Notes: a model not told the origin generated them from the letters alone. A stretch of 64,000 nucleotides of DNA from DATAOG01 sp963798075 (GCA_963798075.1 CAWCRU010000013.1:62001-126000); one strand, 5' to 3'; positions 24,786-33,679 are shown, counted from the stretch's first letter. Made by a program: numbers and translations.

Positions 24786-25966
24786 GGTGTGGCTCCGGCC
24801 AGCAGCCTGGGCAGCCGCACCAGATTATAGGCGGCGGCGACGAAGGTGAAGGCGAGGTCGACCCGCGCCAGCCCGCGGAACCGGGTCTTCCTCAGGCCGG
24901 CCACCGTCTTGATCCAGCCGAACGCCTCCTCGATCCGCTTGCGGAGGCGCTGGCTCGTGGCATAGCCGGGATGCCGGGTGGTGCGCCGGTCGATCGCCGA
25001 GCGCCGGCCGCTGCTGTTCTGGGCGACGTGCGGGCGCACGTTGCGCTCGCGCAGCTCCATCACGAAGTCCTTGGCGTCGTAGCCCTTGTCGGCGCCGAGT
25101 GTCACCGCCCGCGGCCGGTCGCCATGGGGCGCGATCAGGTCGAGCGCGGCCAGCCGTTCGGCATGGCCCGACACCCGCGTCAGCCGGGTGCCGACGATCA
25201 GGCCGGAGCGGTTCTCCATCAGCCCGTGCCCGATGAAGCACAGCCTGGCCTCCATCCCCGGTCCCTTGCGGTACAGCATGGCATCGGGGTCGGTGGTCGA
25301 CGCGTGGCTCGCGTTCGAGCGCTTCTCGCCCTTGAAGTCGGCTGGTGCGTTGCGGTCCCCGTCCCTGCGGTCATCGCCGCCGTCATCACCGCCCGGCGCC
25401 TGCCTGGGCTTGAAGCTCTTCAGCGACGCCCACGCCTCGATCAAGGTCCCGTCGACCGAGAAGTGCTCGCTTGACAACAGCCGCTTCACCCTCGGCTGGG
25501 CCAGCACCGCGGCCAGGAACTTGGCCGCGATGTCGCCAGCCAGCAGCCGGTCGCGGTTCTTCGAGAAGCTCGAATGATCCCACACCGGCTCATCCACCCC
25601 GAGCCCGACGAACCAGCGGAACAACAGGTCGAACTCCAGCCGCTCCATCAGCTGGCGCTCCGAGCGGATCGAGTAGAAGGCCTGCAGCAGCATCGCCCGC
25701 AGCAGCATCTCGGGCGGGATCGAGGGCCGCCCCATCCCCGAATAGAGCCCGGCGAAATCACCCGACAACGCCGCCAGCGCCGTGCTCACCACCTCGCGGA
25801 TCACCCGCAGCGGATGGTCCCTCCGCACCCGCCGCTCCAGATCCACGTATGAGAACAGCTCGCCCGACCGCCTGTCCGTCCCGCGCATCATCACCTCGGC
25901 CAAATCACCATGGCCGACAGTGAATCACGCCAGCGCCGCACAGACCATCCCTTTTTCAACAGCCTG
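24446..25966 (-). mobile_element. IS5-type insertion sequence with 4-bp CTAG target duplication
   Basis: The 1521-bp element has inverted repeats CAGGCTGTTGAAGAAG (left) and CAGGCTGTTGAAAAAG (right, read inward), one mismatch in 16. It is flanked on both sides by CTAG (24442-24445 and 25967-25970), the duplication expected for the IS5 group. It carries a transposase and a downstream overlapping passenger gene on the minus strand. It interrupts the pot operon between potB and potC, opposite to the direction of operon transcription. Confidence 0.88.
24782..25903 (-). CDS. IS5-family transposase
   Basis: The intact 373-residue DDE transposase has an N-terminal SYVDLERRVRRDHPLRVIRE domain (DUF772-like), LLFRWFVGLGVDEPVWDHSS and HFSVDGTLIEAWASLKSF with the first Asp. 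A Gly/Asp-rich insertion GGDDGGDDRRDGDRNAP follows. The second Asp is in ADKGYDAKDFV, and the C-terminal DDE_Tnp_1 region EEAFGWIKTVAGLRKTRFRG carries the catalytic Glu. It is full length without frameshift, so the element may still be active. Confidence 0.92.
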   Translation of the reverse strand: MAEVMMRGTDRRSGELFSYVDLERRVRRDHPLRVIREVVSTALAALSGDFAGLYSGMGRPSIPPEMLLRAMLLQAFYSIRSERQLMERLEFDLLFRWFVGLGVDEPVWDHSSFSKNRDRLLAGDIAAKFLAAVLAQPRVKRLLSSEHFSVDGTLIEAWASLKSFKPRQAPGGDDGGDDRRDGDRNAPADFKGEKRSNASHASTTDPDAMLYRKGPGMEARLCFIGHGLMENRSGLIVGTRLTRVSGHAERLAALDLIAPHGDRPRAVTLGADKGYDAKDFVMELRERNVRPHVAQNSSGRRSAIDRRTTRHPGYATSQRLRKRIEEAFGWIKTVAGLRKTRFRGLARVDLAFTFVAAAYNLVRLPRLLAGATP

Positions 25967-26021
25967 CTAGGGGCCGCAATCCGAGCTTATCACCGCGTCC
26001 GCACCGCCCTATAAACGGGAG

Positions 26022-26909
26022 ATGGCTGCTGGGCGCCCGATCGGCGCCGGGGACGGGGTGCGGCAATTGCCGAACGGACGCGAGCGCTCGGGACCGCTCG
26101 AGTACAGCCGCAAGCTTTGGCTGCGCGCCTGGCTGGCTGCGACCTTCACCTTCCTCTACGCGCCGATCGTGATCCTGATCCTGTTCAGCTTCAACAACAG
26201 CAAGCGCAACATCGTCTGGCAGGGCTTCACCCTCGACTACTACAAGAAGGCGGTCGGCAACGCCTCGCTGATCGAGGCGTTCACCAACAGCCTGACGATC
26301 GGCCTGATCAGCACGGCCGTCAGCACGGCGATCGGGGCGCTCCTGGCGCTGGCACTGTGGCGCTTCCGCTTCCCGGGCAAGCCGGCGCTCGAGGGCGCGC
26401 TCGCGCTGCCGATCGTGATCCCGGAGATCTGCATGGGGGTGGCGCTGATGGCGTTCTTCATCCGCACCGGCTGGCCGACCCAGCTGCCCTGGCCGCTCAA
26501 CCTCGGGCCGATCATCATCGGCCACATCGCCTTCAGCTTCCCGTTCGTGACGATCGTGGTGCGCGCGCGCATGGCGGGCTTCGATCGCGCGCTCGAGGAG
26601 GCCTCCAAGGATCTCGGTGCCGGCGAGTGGCAGACCTTCAAGAACATCACGCTGCCCTACATGCGCCCCGGGCTGATCGCGGGCGGCCTGCTCGCGATGA
26701 CCCTCTCGCTCGACGATTTCGTCATCACCTTCTTCACCTCGGGCCCACAGACCCTGACCTTCCCGATCAAGGTCTATTCCATGGTCCGCTTCGGCGCGAC
26801 GCCCGAGGTCAACGCCGCCTCGGCCGTCCTGATCCTGGTGACCGTGCTGCTGACCGTGGTGGCGATGCGCCTGCAGCGCCCGGAGCGCGGCGGGGAGCTT
26901 GGAGCATGA
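26022..26909 (+). CDS. potC: Spermidine/putrescine ABC transporter permease PotC
   Basis: The 295-residue membrane protein has six segments and the EAA motif LEEASKDLGAGEWQTFKNIT. It begins near the IS right end: ATG 26022 lies 52 bases past the CTAG repeat, so its expression now depends on read-through of the IS or a promoter at the IS edge. Signature parts are ILILFSFNNSKRNIVWQGFT and LSLDDFVITFFTSGP. The stop overlaps the potA start (ATGA). Confidence 0.92.
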   Translation: MAAGRPIGAGDGVRQLPNGRERSGPLEYSRKLWLRAWLAATFTFLYAPIVILILFSFNNSKRNIVWQGFTLDYYKKAVGNASLIEAFTNSLTIGLISTAVSTAIGALLALALWRFRFPGKPALEGALALPIVIPEICMGVALMAFFIRTGWPTQLPWPLNLGPIIIGHIAFSFPFVTIVVRARMAGFDRALEEASKDLGAGEWQTFKNITLPYMRPGLIAGGLLAMTLSLDDFVITFFTSGPQTLTFPIKVYSMVRFGATPEVNAASAVLILVTVLLTVVAMRLQRPERGGELGA

Positions 26910-27991
26910 GCGCCGAGCCGATCGTCCGGGTCGAGGCGGTGACCAAGCGCTTCGGTCGGATGGTCGCGGTCGACCGCGTGTCGCTGGCGATCGAGGCCAA
27001 CGAGTTCTTCGCGCTGCTCGGCCCGTCCGGCTGCGGCAAGACCACGCTTTTGCGCATGCTTGCGGGCTTCGAGAACCCGAGTGCGGGCAAGATCCTGATC
27101 GACGGCGAGGACATGGCGGGCGTGGTCCCCAACCGCCGCCCGGTCAACATGGTGTTCCAGTCCTATGCCGTCTTTCCGCACATGAGCGTCGCCGACAACG
27201 TCGCCTACGGGCTCCGGGTCAGCGGCACGCCGCGCGCCGAGATCGCCCCGCGGGTCGAGGCGGCGCTCGCCATGGTCCGTCTCGAGGGGTTGGGCCTGCG
27301 CCGGCCCGACCAGCTCTCGGGCGGCCAGCGCCAGCGGGTGGCGCTCGCGCGCGCGCTGATCAAGCGGCCCAAGGTTCTGCTGCTCGACGAGCCGCTCTCG
27401 GCACTGGACAAGAAGCTGCGCGAGGAGATGCAGCTCGAGCTCGTCCGCCTGCAGCACGAGGTCGGGATCACCTTCGTGATCGTGACCCACGACCAGGACG
27501 AGGCGCTCTCGATGGCCAACCGGATTGCGGTCATGGACAAGGGCCGGATCCTGCAGATAGCGCCGCCGGACGAGCTGTACGAATCCCCGAGCTGCCGCAT
27601 GGTCGCCGACTTCATCGGCACGACCAACCTGTTCCCCGGCCGGGTGCTCGGGCGCGCCGACGGCGGCATCCGCCTCGAGGCCAGAGGCCTCGGCGAACTG
27701 CGCCTGCCCGAGGACGGCGAGCCCGGCAGCGAGATCGGGATCGCGGTCCGCCCGGAGAAGGTCCGGATCAGCCACGAGCGCCCGGCGGACGGCCTGATCG
27801 CGGTCCCAGGCAAGGTCGCCCAGCTCGCCTATTTCGGCGACTACAGCCACGTCTTCGTCGAGGCCGGCCCGTCGGTCCGGATCACCTGCTACCGCACCAA
27901 CGACAGCCGCCGCCAGGCCGACGCGCTCGCGGTCGGCGACCCCTGCTGGGTCTCCTGGCACCCGGCCGACTGTATTCTCCTGACCGAGTGA
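26906..27991 (+). CDS. potA: Spermidine/putrescine ABC transporter ATPase PotA
   Basis: The 361-residue cytoplasmic ATPase has Walker A GPSGCGKT (39-46), Q-loop VFQSYAVFPHM, signature LSGGQRQRVALARAL, Walker B VLLLDEPLSALD and switch THDQDEALSMANR. A C-terminal TOBE regulatory domain (about 270-361) contains IAVRPEKVRISHE and FGDYSHVFVEAG. It is the last gene of the polyamine operon. No terminator-like hairpin is seen after it; the next gene (higB) starts about 90 bases on. Confidence 0.94.
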   Translation: MSAEPIVRVEAVTKRFGRMVAVDRVSLAIEANEFFALLGPSGCGKTTLLRMLAGFENPSAGKILIDGEDMAGVVPNRRPVNMVFQSYAVFPHMSVADNVAYGLRVSGTPRAEIAPRVEAALAMVRLEGLGLRRPDQLSGGQRQRVALARALIKRPKVLLLDEPLSALDKKLREEMQLELVRLQHEVGITFVIVTHDQDEALSMANRIAVMDKGRILQIAPPDELYESPSCRMVADFIGTTNLFPGRVLGRADGGIRLEARGLGELRLPEDGEPGSEIGIAVRPEKVRISHERPADGLIAVPGKVAQLAYFGDYSHVFVEAGPSVRITCYRTNDSRRQADALAVGDPCWVSWHPADCILLTE

Positions 27992-28081
27992 TCCACACTC
28001 CTACGGTCAGCAACGCCGGAAGCAACGTCTCCTCCCCGCTTGGATCGCGAATGCCTCTTGCGACGCGTCATCATGCAACGC

Positions 28082-28285
28082 ATGATCAAGAGCTTCCGCG
28101 ATCGCGAGGCGGAACGGATCTTCGAACGGCAGCGCTCGCGCAAACTGCCGCCCGACAACCGGCTGGAGGCGTTGTCCGCGGACCGAGTCGGTCAGCACAG
28201 CGTCCGGATCAACGATCGCTGGCGGATCTGCTTCGCGTGGCACGAGGGAGATGCCTATGACGTCGAGATCGTCGACGACCACTGA
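28082..28285 (+). CDS. higB: HigB-type toxin with an internal deletion
   Basis: The 67-residue frame begins MIKSFRDREAERIFE and ends NDRWRICFAWHEGDAYDVEI, both classical HigB (RelE-superfamily mRNA interferase) ends. About 25 residues that normally lie between RKLPPD and NRLEAL are absent, although the frame is intact. Normal HigB is about 92 residues; the missing part is the central helix and strand region. The toxin is therefore probably inactive or altered. Its 3' end overlaps higA, as usual for host-inhibition-of-growth pairs. Confidence 0.75.
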   Translation: MIKSFRDREAERIFERQRSRKLPPDNRLEALSADRVGQHSVRINDRWRICFAWHEGDAYDVEIVDDH

Positions 28286-28586
28286 GCGGCGCGCGCCAGA
28301 GCTGCCGCCCGTGCATCCGGGCGAGATCCTGATCGAGGACTTTCTGAAACCGATGGGCATCAGCCGCTACCGGCTGGCGAAGGCGCTGGGCGTGCCGCCG
28401 CAGCGCATCCACGATCTCGTCCACGGCCGCCGCGCCATGACCGCCGATACAGCGCTCCGTCTCGCCCGCTACTTCGCCATGGAGGCGCAGTTCTGGATGC
28501 ACCTGCAGACCCGCTACGATCTGGAGGTCGCGTCCGATCAGCTCGCTGGTCGTCTCGACCACGAGGTCCAACCGCGAGCGGCATGA
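28257..28586 (+). CDS. higA: HigA-type antitoxin (XRE family)
   Basis: The 109-residue DNA-binding antitoxin carries the HigA core PPVHPGEILIEDFLKPMGIS, the helix-turn-helix RYRLAKALGVPPQRIHDLVH and RLARYFAMEAQFWMHLQTRY. It normally represses its own operon and neutralises HigB. It overlaps the toxin gene by 29 bases. I chose ATG 28257 (GAGGGA about seven bases upstream) over 28251. Unlike the toxin it is complete. Confidence 0.85.
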   Translation: MTSRSSTTTERRAPELPPVHPGEILIEDFLKPMGISRYRLAKALGVPPQRIHDLVHGRRAMTADTALRLARYFAMEAQFWMHLQTRYDLEVASDQLAGRLDHEVQPRAA

Positions 28587-28596
28587 CAAGGCGATC

Positions 28597-30192
28597 CTAC
28601 GTCGAGAAGAGCTCCACGATCACGCCTTCGTCAGCGCGGAGCTGACCATGGGCGGCCACCGGCTGTTGGCGATCGAGGTGGGTCGAGAGCAGGATGCGGC
28701 CGCCTGTTGCCGTTGCCGGCAGGCGCCCGGGATTCGAGCTCAGGTTCAGCGCGATCAGCAGCTCGCGGCTGTCGTGTCGTCGCAGATAGGCGAGAACCGC
28801 GCCCTCTGCGTCGACCGGCTCATAGTCGCCGATCGCGAGCGCCGGTTCGTTGCGGCGCAGGTCGATCAGCGCCCGGTAGAGGGACAGCATCGAGTGAGGA
28901 TCGGCCTGCTCCGCGGCGACGTTGACGCGCGGGAAGTCATCGCCGAGGGGGAGCCAGGGGGTGCCGGTCGTGAAGCCGGCGTTGGCCTCGGCGCTCCAGG
29001 GCATCGGCGTGCGCTCGGGGTCGCGGCCGAGACCGAGGCCCGGGACGCCTTTTTCCCAGGGGTCCTGGACCTGCTCGGGGGGAATCGGCACGTCCTGCAT
29101 GCCGAGCTCGTCGCCGTAGTAAAGCGTCGGCGTGCCGCGCAAGGTCAGGAGCAGCATCGCCGCGACCCGCGCCTGGGCCGGCCCGACCCGGCTCGCGATC
29201 CGGTGGTTGTCGTGGTTGCCCAATACCCAGTTCGGCCAGCCGCCCGCCGGCAGCGCCGCTTCGTAGGCGCGGATCAGGCGGTCGATGTCGCGCGCGTTCC
29301 AGGCGGTCAGGATCAGCTGGAAGTTGAAGGGCAGATGCGCCCCGCGCAGGTCCGGGCCGTAGTAGGCGACCAGCCGCTCGACCGGCAGGTAGATCTCGCC
29401 GATCAGCACGCGCTCGTCGTAGTCATCGACCACCCGCCGCAGCCCGGCGATCACGTCGTGGATCTCGGGCCGATCGGCGGTGAAGACCGGTAGGAGCCGG
29501 GTATAAGGCCACATGCCCTCGGCAAAGCCGGGATTGGGCGGGTTGTCGCGGAACTGGTCGTCCTTGATCAGGTGCCAGATCACATCGACCCGGAAGCCGT
29601 CGACCCCGCGCTCGAGCCAGAAGCGCATGGCGGCGTGCATCGCCGCCACCACCTCGGGATTGCGCCAGTTCAGGTCGGGCTGCTCCTTCAAAAAGGCGTG
29701 GTAGTAGTACTGGCCGGTCGCCTCGTCCCATTCCCAGCCGCTGCCGCCAAAGTGGGAAAGCCAGTTGTTCGGCGGCCCGCCTCCCGGCGCCGGGTCGCGC
29801 CAGACGTACCAGTCGCGCTTCGGATTGGCGCGCGAGGCGCGCGCCTCCCGGAACCAGGGGTGCCGGTCGGAGCTGTGGTTGGGCACGAAATCGAGGATGA
29901 CCTTGAGGCCGCACCCGTGCGCCAGGGCGACCAGCCGGTCGAAGTCGGCGAGCGTGCCGAACATCGGGTGGATGCCGGTGAAGTCGGCGACGTCGTAGCC
30001 GAAGTCGGCCATCGGCGAGGGATAGATCGGCGACAGCCAGATCGCATCGACCCCGAGCCAGCGCAAGTAATCCAGCCGGCGGACGATCCCCTGCAGATCG
30101 CCGATGCCGTCGCCGTCGCTGTCCTGAAACGAGCGCGGGTAGACCTGATAGATGATGCCGCGCGCCCACCAGGGAGGGTCCAAAGCGGCCAT
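28597..30192 (-). CDS. GH13 alpha-glucosidase (oligo-1,6-glucosidase/trehalose-hydrolase type)
   Basis: The 531-residue glycoside hydrolase family 13 enzyme has YQVYPRSFQDSDGDGIGDLQ, conserved region I DFVPNHSS, region II GFRVDVIWH (nucleophile Asp), region III LIGEIYLP (acid/base Glu) and region IV VLGNHDNHR. It has no signal peptide, so it is cytoplasmic and probably cleaves alpha-glucosides brought in by a transporter. ATG 30192 sits at the family N-terminus (MAALDPPWWARGIIYQVYPR); the longer upstream frame is low complexity. It stands alone on the minus strand. Confidence 0.92.
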   Translation of the reverse strand: MAALDPPWWARGIIYQVYPRSFQDSDGDGIGDLQGIVRRLDYLRWLGVDAIWLSPIYPSPMADFGYDVADFTGIHPMFGTLADFDRLVALAHGCGLKVILDFVPNHSSDRHPWFREARASRANPKRDWYVWRDPAPGGGPPNNWLSHFGGSGWEWDEATGQYYYHAFLKEQPDLNWRNPEVVAAMHAAMRFWLERGVDGFRVDVIWHLIKDDQFRDNPPNPGFAEGMWPYTRLLPVFTADRPEIHDVIAGLRRVVDDYDERVLIGEIYLPVERLVAYYGPDLRGAHLPFNFQLILTAWNARDIDRLIRAYEAALPAGGWPNWVLGNHDNHRIASRVGPAQARVAAMLLLTLRGTPTLYYGDELGMQDVPIPPEQVQDPWEKGVPGLGLGRDPERTPMPWSAEANAGFTTGTPWLPLGDDFPRVNVAAEQADPHSMLSLYRALIDLRRNEPALAIGDYEPVDAEGAVLAYLRRHDSRELLIALNLSSNPGRLPATATGGRILLSTHLDRQQPVAAHGQLRADEGVIVELFST

Positions 30193-30390
30193 GGATGTCC
30201 ACTTCCGTCGTTCGCCGGCGTCGAGATCCGGCCGTCCGTGACGGATCCAAGCCGATGCGGTCGCGTCAGGCAACCCGAATGTCGCCAACCGAGCGCCGGG
30301 CGAGCGGGCTCCGGCCATCATGGCTGGACCGCGCGCGCCCGGCCGATTAGGAGGGTCGAACGATCACGATGACTGCCGGACCCGACAAGC

Positions 30391-31191
30391 TTGCCGCTGC
30401 GCATCACGACCTGGAACGTGAACTCGGTGCGCCAGCGCCTGGACGGGCTCGCGCGGCTCGTGCGCGCGGCCGCTCCGGACGTGCTCTGCCTGCAGGAGAC
30501 CAAGGTCCGCAACGAGCTGTTCCCGATCGCCGAGCTCGAGGCGCTGGGCTATCCGCATCACATCCTGCACGGCCAGGCGGGCTACCATGGGGTCGCGATC
30601 TTCTCGAAGCTGGCGCTGGCGGACGCGACCCCGCTCGACTGGTGCAACAGCACCGACTGCCGGCATCTGCATGCGATCCTCAAGGACGGCATCGAGCTGC
30701 ACAACCTCTACATCCCGGCGGGCGGCGACGAGCCCGATCCCGAGCTGAACCCGAAGTTCCGGCACAAGCTCGAGATGCTGGCGGCGCTGAGCGACTGGTT
30801 TGCCCGCGACTTCGCACCCGAACGGCAGGCGGTGCTGCTCGGCGACCTCAACGTCGCCCCGCTCGAGACCGACGTCTGGAACCACAAGGCCCTGCTCAGG
30901 GTGGTGAGCCATACGCCGGTCGAGGTGCAGGCCCTGCGGGGGCTCCAGGCCTCGCACCGCTGGCACGACGCCGTCCGCCACTTCGTGCCGCCGAGCGAGC
31001 GCCTGTACACCTGGTGGAGCTATCGCGCCCTCGACTGGGCGGCGAGCGATCGCGGCCGCCGCCTCGACCACGTGTGGGTGACGCCCGCGCTCAGCCCGCG
31101 ACTGCAGCATGCAACCGCCCTGCGAGCTGCGCGTGGTTGGCCGCAACCCTCAGATCATGTGCCGGTCACGATCGATCTCGCCGACGGCTGA
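30391..31191 (+). CDS. xth: Exodeoxyribonuclease III
   Basis: The 266-residue protein of the EEP (endonuclease/exonuclease/phosphatase) superfamily has RITTWNVNSVRQRLDGL, LCLQETKVRNELFP (metal-binding Glu), YHGVAIFSKL, LHNLYIPAGGDEPDP, VLLGDLNVAPLETDVW, RLDHVWVTP and PSDHVPVTIDL. It removes abasic-site ends in base-excision repair. Translation most likely starts at TTG 30391, the exact family N-terminus; upstream codons in frame add nothing conserved. Confidence 0.92.
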   Translation: MPLRITTWNVNSVRQRLDGLARLVRAAAPDVLCLQETKVRNELFPIAELEALGYPHHILHGQAGYHGVAIFSKLALADATPLDWCNSTDCRHLHAILKDGIELHNLYIPAGGDEPDPELNPKFRHKLEMLAALSDWFARDFAPERQAVLLGDLNVAPLETDVWNHKALLRVVSHTPVEVQALRGLQASHRWHDAVRHFVPPSERLYTWWSYRALDWAASDRGRRLDHVWVTPALSPRLQHATALRAARGWPQPSDHVPVTIDLADG

Positions 31192-31312
31192 GCGTCGGAG
31201 CGTTGCGCCGCCGGCAACCGCCGGGCGGTCGCCGGCGGTTCCGAATCACTCTGTTCGCGGCGGCGCAAAAAGGGTATGGAGTGACAGTGGCATCCGTTGG
31301 AGTTGACCGGTT

Positions 31313-31828
31313 ATGAACAATCGGCGTCCGTCGCAGCTGTCCGGACCTTACCGGACCGAAGTTGCTGCGGTGGTCAAATGGTATAACCGTACCAAAGGCT
31401 TCGGTTTCGTGAAGCCGGACGATGGCGCGCCCGACGCGTTCCTGCACGCTTCCCTGGTGGCCCAGGCCGGCCACGACGACCTCCCCGACGGCACGAGCCT
31501 TGTCTGCGATATCGCCGACGGACCGCGCGGACCCCAGGTCGCCGCGATCCACAGCATCGAGCCGCCGAGCGAGCCGGTGCCGCGCTCGCGGCCGCCGCGC
31601 TTCGCGGTCGGCGGCGACGGCGAGCTGGTCGAAGGCACGGTCAAGTTCTACAATGCCGAGAAGGGCTTCGGCTTCATCGTGCCGGACGATGGCAGCAAGG
31701 ACGTGTTCGTATCGGCGCGCACGCTGACCCGCGCCGGGATCGCCGCCCTCGAGGCCGAGCAGCGGGTCCGGGTCGCGACCCGCATGGGCCAGAAGGGGCC
31801 GATGGCGGCGCTCGTCGAGCTGCTCTAG
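31313..31828 (+). CDS. Double cold-shock-domain protein
   Basis: The 171-residue protein has two cold-shock domains, one at about 18-80 (VVKWYNRTKGFGFVKPDDG, HASLVAQAG) and one at about 105-170 (GTVKFYNAEKGFGFIVPDDG, DVFVSARTL), joined by a Pro/Arg-rich linker. Each carries the RNP1-like KGFGF motif for single-stranded nucleic acid binding. Two-domain CspA proteins are typical of alphaproteobacteria and act as RNA chaperones. A hairpin without a T-tract (31208-31238) lies between xth and this gene. Confidence 0.92.
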   Translation: MNNRRPSQLSGPYRTEVAAVVKWYNRTKGFGFVKPDDGAPDAFLHASLVAQAGHDDLPDGTSLVCDIADGPRGPQVAAIHSIEPPSEPVPRSRPPRFAVGGDGELVEGTVKFYNAEKGFGFIVPDDGSKDVFVSARTLTRAGIAALEAEQRVRVATRMGQKGPMAALVELL

Positions 31829-32206
31829 CCTGGGACTGGCCGGCAGGACGCGGAGCCGCCCGGTCGCCGCACGCCGGGTCGGGCTCGAGCATCCCGTTCT
31901 GGGGCCAGCGCTGCATTGGCTCGATGACGCAGCTCGGGCTGAGCTCGACCGGCGCCGCGCGCGCTCGCCGCGAGGCGCCAGCCTCGAGAGCACCTGCCAT
32001 CCGTTGCCGCCTCGACGCTGGCTGCCTGAGTAGCCCAAATCGTCCTGGGGTTGCCGCGGCGATGAAGCCCTCGTTGACCGCCCGTAGCAGAACTCGCCCG
32101 CGAGGATCCGGAACAGCGCAGACCCCCTGCGCACCAGCGGGCGTCAGATTGGGAGCAATTCTGCCAAACCCCCAGGTCGGGCATGGAAAGCCGATGGTCG
32201 AGCGGC
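31829..32206. other. 378-bp region between convergent genes with no supportable gene
   Basis: Both neighbouring genes converge on this stretch. All frames are open only as Arg/Ala/Pro-rich shadow sequence, no ribosome binding site and start pair is convincing, and I see no hairpin with a T-tract or recognisable gene remnant. Confidence 0.4.
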
Positions 32207-33493
32207 TCAGCCGGCACCGGCGAGCGGGCCCTTGCGGCAGTGGAGGACCGGGCGGCCGCGCTCGCTGCTGTGGACGAGCTCGATCGCTTCGAAGCCCACC
32301 GCGGCGAGCCGCCGGCGCTCGGTCCGGGCGCTGTCGTGGCCCTCGTAGATCAGCTCGTCGAAGCGGCCGAGGAACGCGAGAAACCGGGCCCGGTCGCGGA
32401 CCCAGTGGCCGACGCTGAGCGCGAACACGACGTCCGGCCGGAACGTCGCGAGCTCGGTCTCCCAATCGGCATCGGCGTCGAAATCGATCTCGTGGAACGA
32501 CGGCCGCACGTGGAACGCGTCTGCGATCCTGGCAGCGGCCTCGAGGACCCGGCAATCGCGGTCCACCGCCAGGGCGGCCGCCGCTCCCGCCTCCTTGAGC
32601 AGGAAGGTCGAGAGCAGGCCCTGGTTGCAGCCGAGCTCGAGCACGCGCTTGTCGCGATAGTCGGTGATCCGGGCGAGGTGCTGCCAGCGCACCGCCCACG
32701 GGCGCTCGCCGGGGAAGCGGATCCCGTCGAGCTCGAGCGCCTGATAGGCAATCGCACGGCCGGGCGAGCTGGCATTCGAGGCGGCCGCGGCCCGCCAGGC
32801 CGCGAGCAGCGCTCTGAGCTCGACGCTGGCGTCGGGTGGCAGGCGCGGCCAGTCGTTCGGGTCGGGCCAGCGCCTGTGGCCGCCCTTGAGGCGGCGAAGG
32901 AGGGCGGGCGGCAGGCCCGCCTGCAAGCGCTCGCGCAACGGCGCCAGGACCGTGTTGCTGACCGGCGGGCCGCCGAGGCGGAGCCCGAGCAGGCTGCGTG
33001 CCAGGCACACCGCGGGGTGCCTGGCACTGGCCTGATCGAAGTCGATCAGCTGCAGCTGGCCCGCGGGGTCGATCAGGATGTTCTCGGGCCGGAGATCGTC
33101 GTGGCTGACCCCGCGCCTCGCGAGGCGGCCGACGAGGACGACGAGCCGGAGCGTCAGCCAGAGCAGGCGTCCCCAGCCGACCTCCAACGGGTTCAGCGGC
33201 CGGCCGCCGAGCCGTCGCATGACGAGGACCGACAGGCTCGGGGTCTGGTGCCAGCCGACCACTTCGGGGATCCCGGGAATGCCGCGACAGCGCTGCAACA
33301 GGCCGACCTCGCCCGGCAGATCCTGCCGGTGGCCCGGGCTGGCGGGATGCGGGTCGCGGCCCGCGATCTTGTAGAACCGGTCGCCCCGCACGCCATAGCG
33401 GCGCGCCGGGTCGAGCGGGCTCTGCCAGCATCGCTCGAAGCACCGCCAGGGGTCATCGCGAGGTCGGGTGGACGAAGCCTGGTTGGCCTGCAT
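32207..33493 (-). CDS. Kinase-like domain fused to SAM-dependent methyltransferase (WbdD-like candidate)
   Basis: The 428-residue protein has two domains. Residues 30-200 form a small-molecule/lipopolysaccharide kinase-like fold: GDRFYKIAG, LSVLVMRRLGG, catalytic loop HDDLRPENIL (131-140) and metal site LIDFDQA (149-155). Residues 245-420 form a Rossmann methyltransferase: RVLELGCNQGLLSTFLLKEA (283-302), AVDRDCRVLEAA, and DVVFALSVGHW. It sits beside glycosyltransferases and a polymerase. In E. coli O9a, WbdD joins methyltransferase and kinase activities to cap O-polysaccharide with methyl phosphate; here the domain order is reversed and no coiled coil is seen. A capping role is inference. The protein is intact. 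Confidence 0.75.
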   Translation of the reverse strand: MQANQASSTRPRDDPWRCFERCWQSPLDPARRYGVRGDRFYKIAGRDPHPASPGHRQDLPGEVGLLQRCRGIPGIPEVVGWHQTPSLSVLVMRRLGGRPLNPLEVGWGRLLWLTLRLVVLVGRLARRGVSHDDLRPENILIDPAGQLQLIDFDQASARHPAVCLARSLLGLRLGGPPVSNTVLAPLRERLQAGLPPALLRRLKGGHRRWPDPNDWPRLPPDASVELRALLAAWRAAAASNASSPGRAIAYQALELDGIRFPGERPWAVRWQHLARITDYRDKRVLELGCNQGLLSTFLLKEAGAAAALAVDRDCRVLEAAARIADAFHVRPSFHEIDFDADADWETELATFRPDVVFALSVGHWVRDRARFLAFLGRFDELIYEGHDSARTERRRLAAVGFEAIELVHSSERGRPVLHCRKGPLAGAG

Positions 33494-33679
33494 GCGGCGA
33501 TGCTATAGGAGAGACGGGCGCCGAATCAATCCCGCAGCGATTACGCACTCGAAAAATTCAACCAGCGCGGTTAGGGGACGCAGCCCGCCGTCGCCGGTCC
33601 CGAGGATGCCCAACGGCGTGGACATAATTGACGTTATGCGCTAAAGACGAAAAAGAAAAGAAACTATGGGTTGATAGAT

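Noticed and set aside
31208..31238. Intrinsic terminator after exonuclease III
   Set aside because: An 8-bp GC-rich hairpin is present, but no T-tract follows.
31825..32217. Minus-strand frame beside the kinase-methyltransferase gene
   Set aside because: No recognisable family, no ribosome binding site, and composition typical of a shadow frame.
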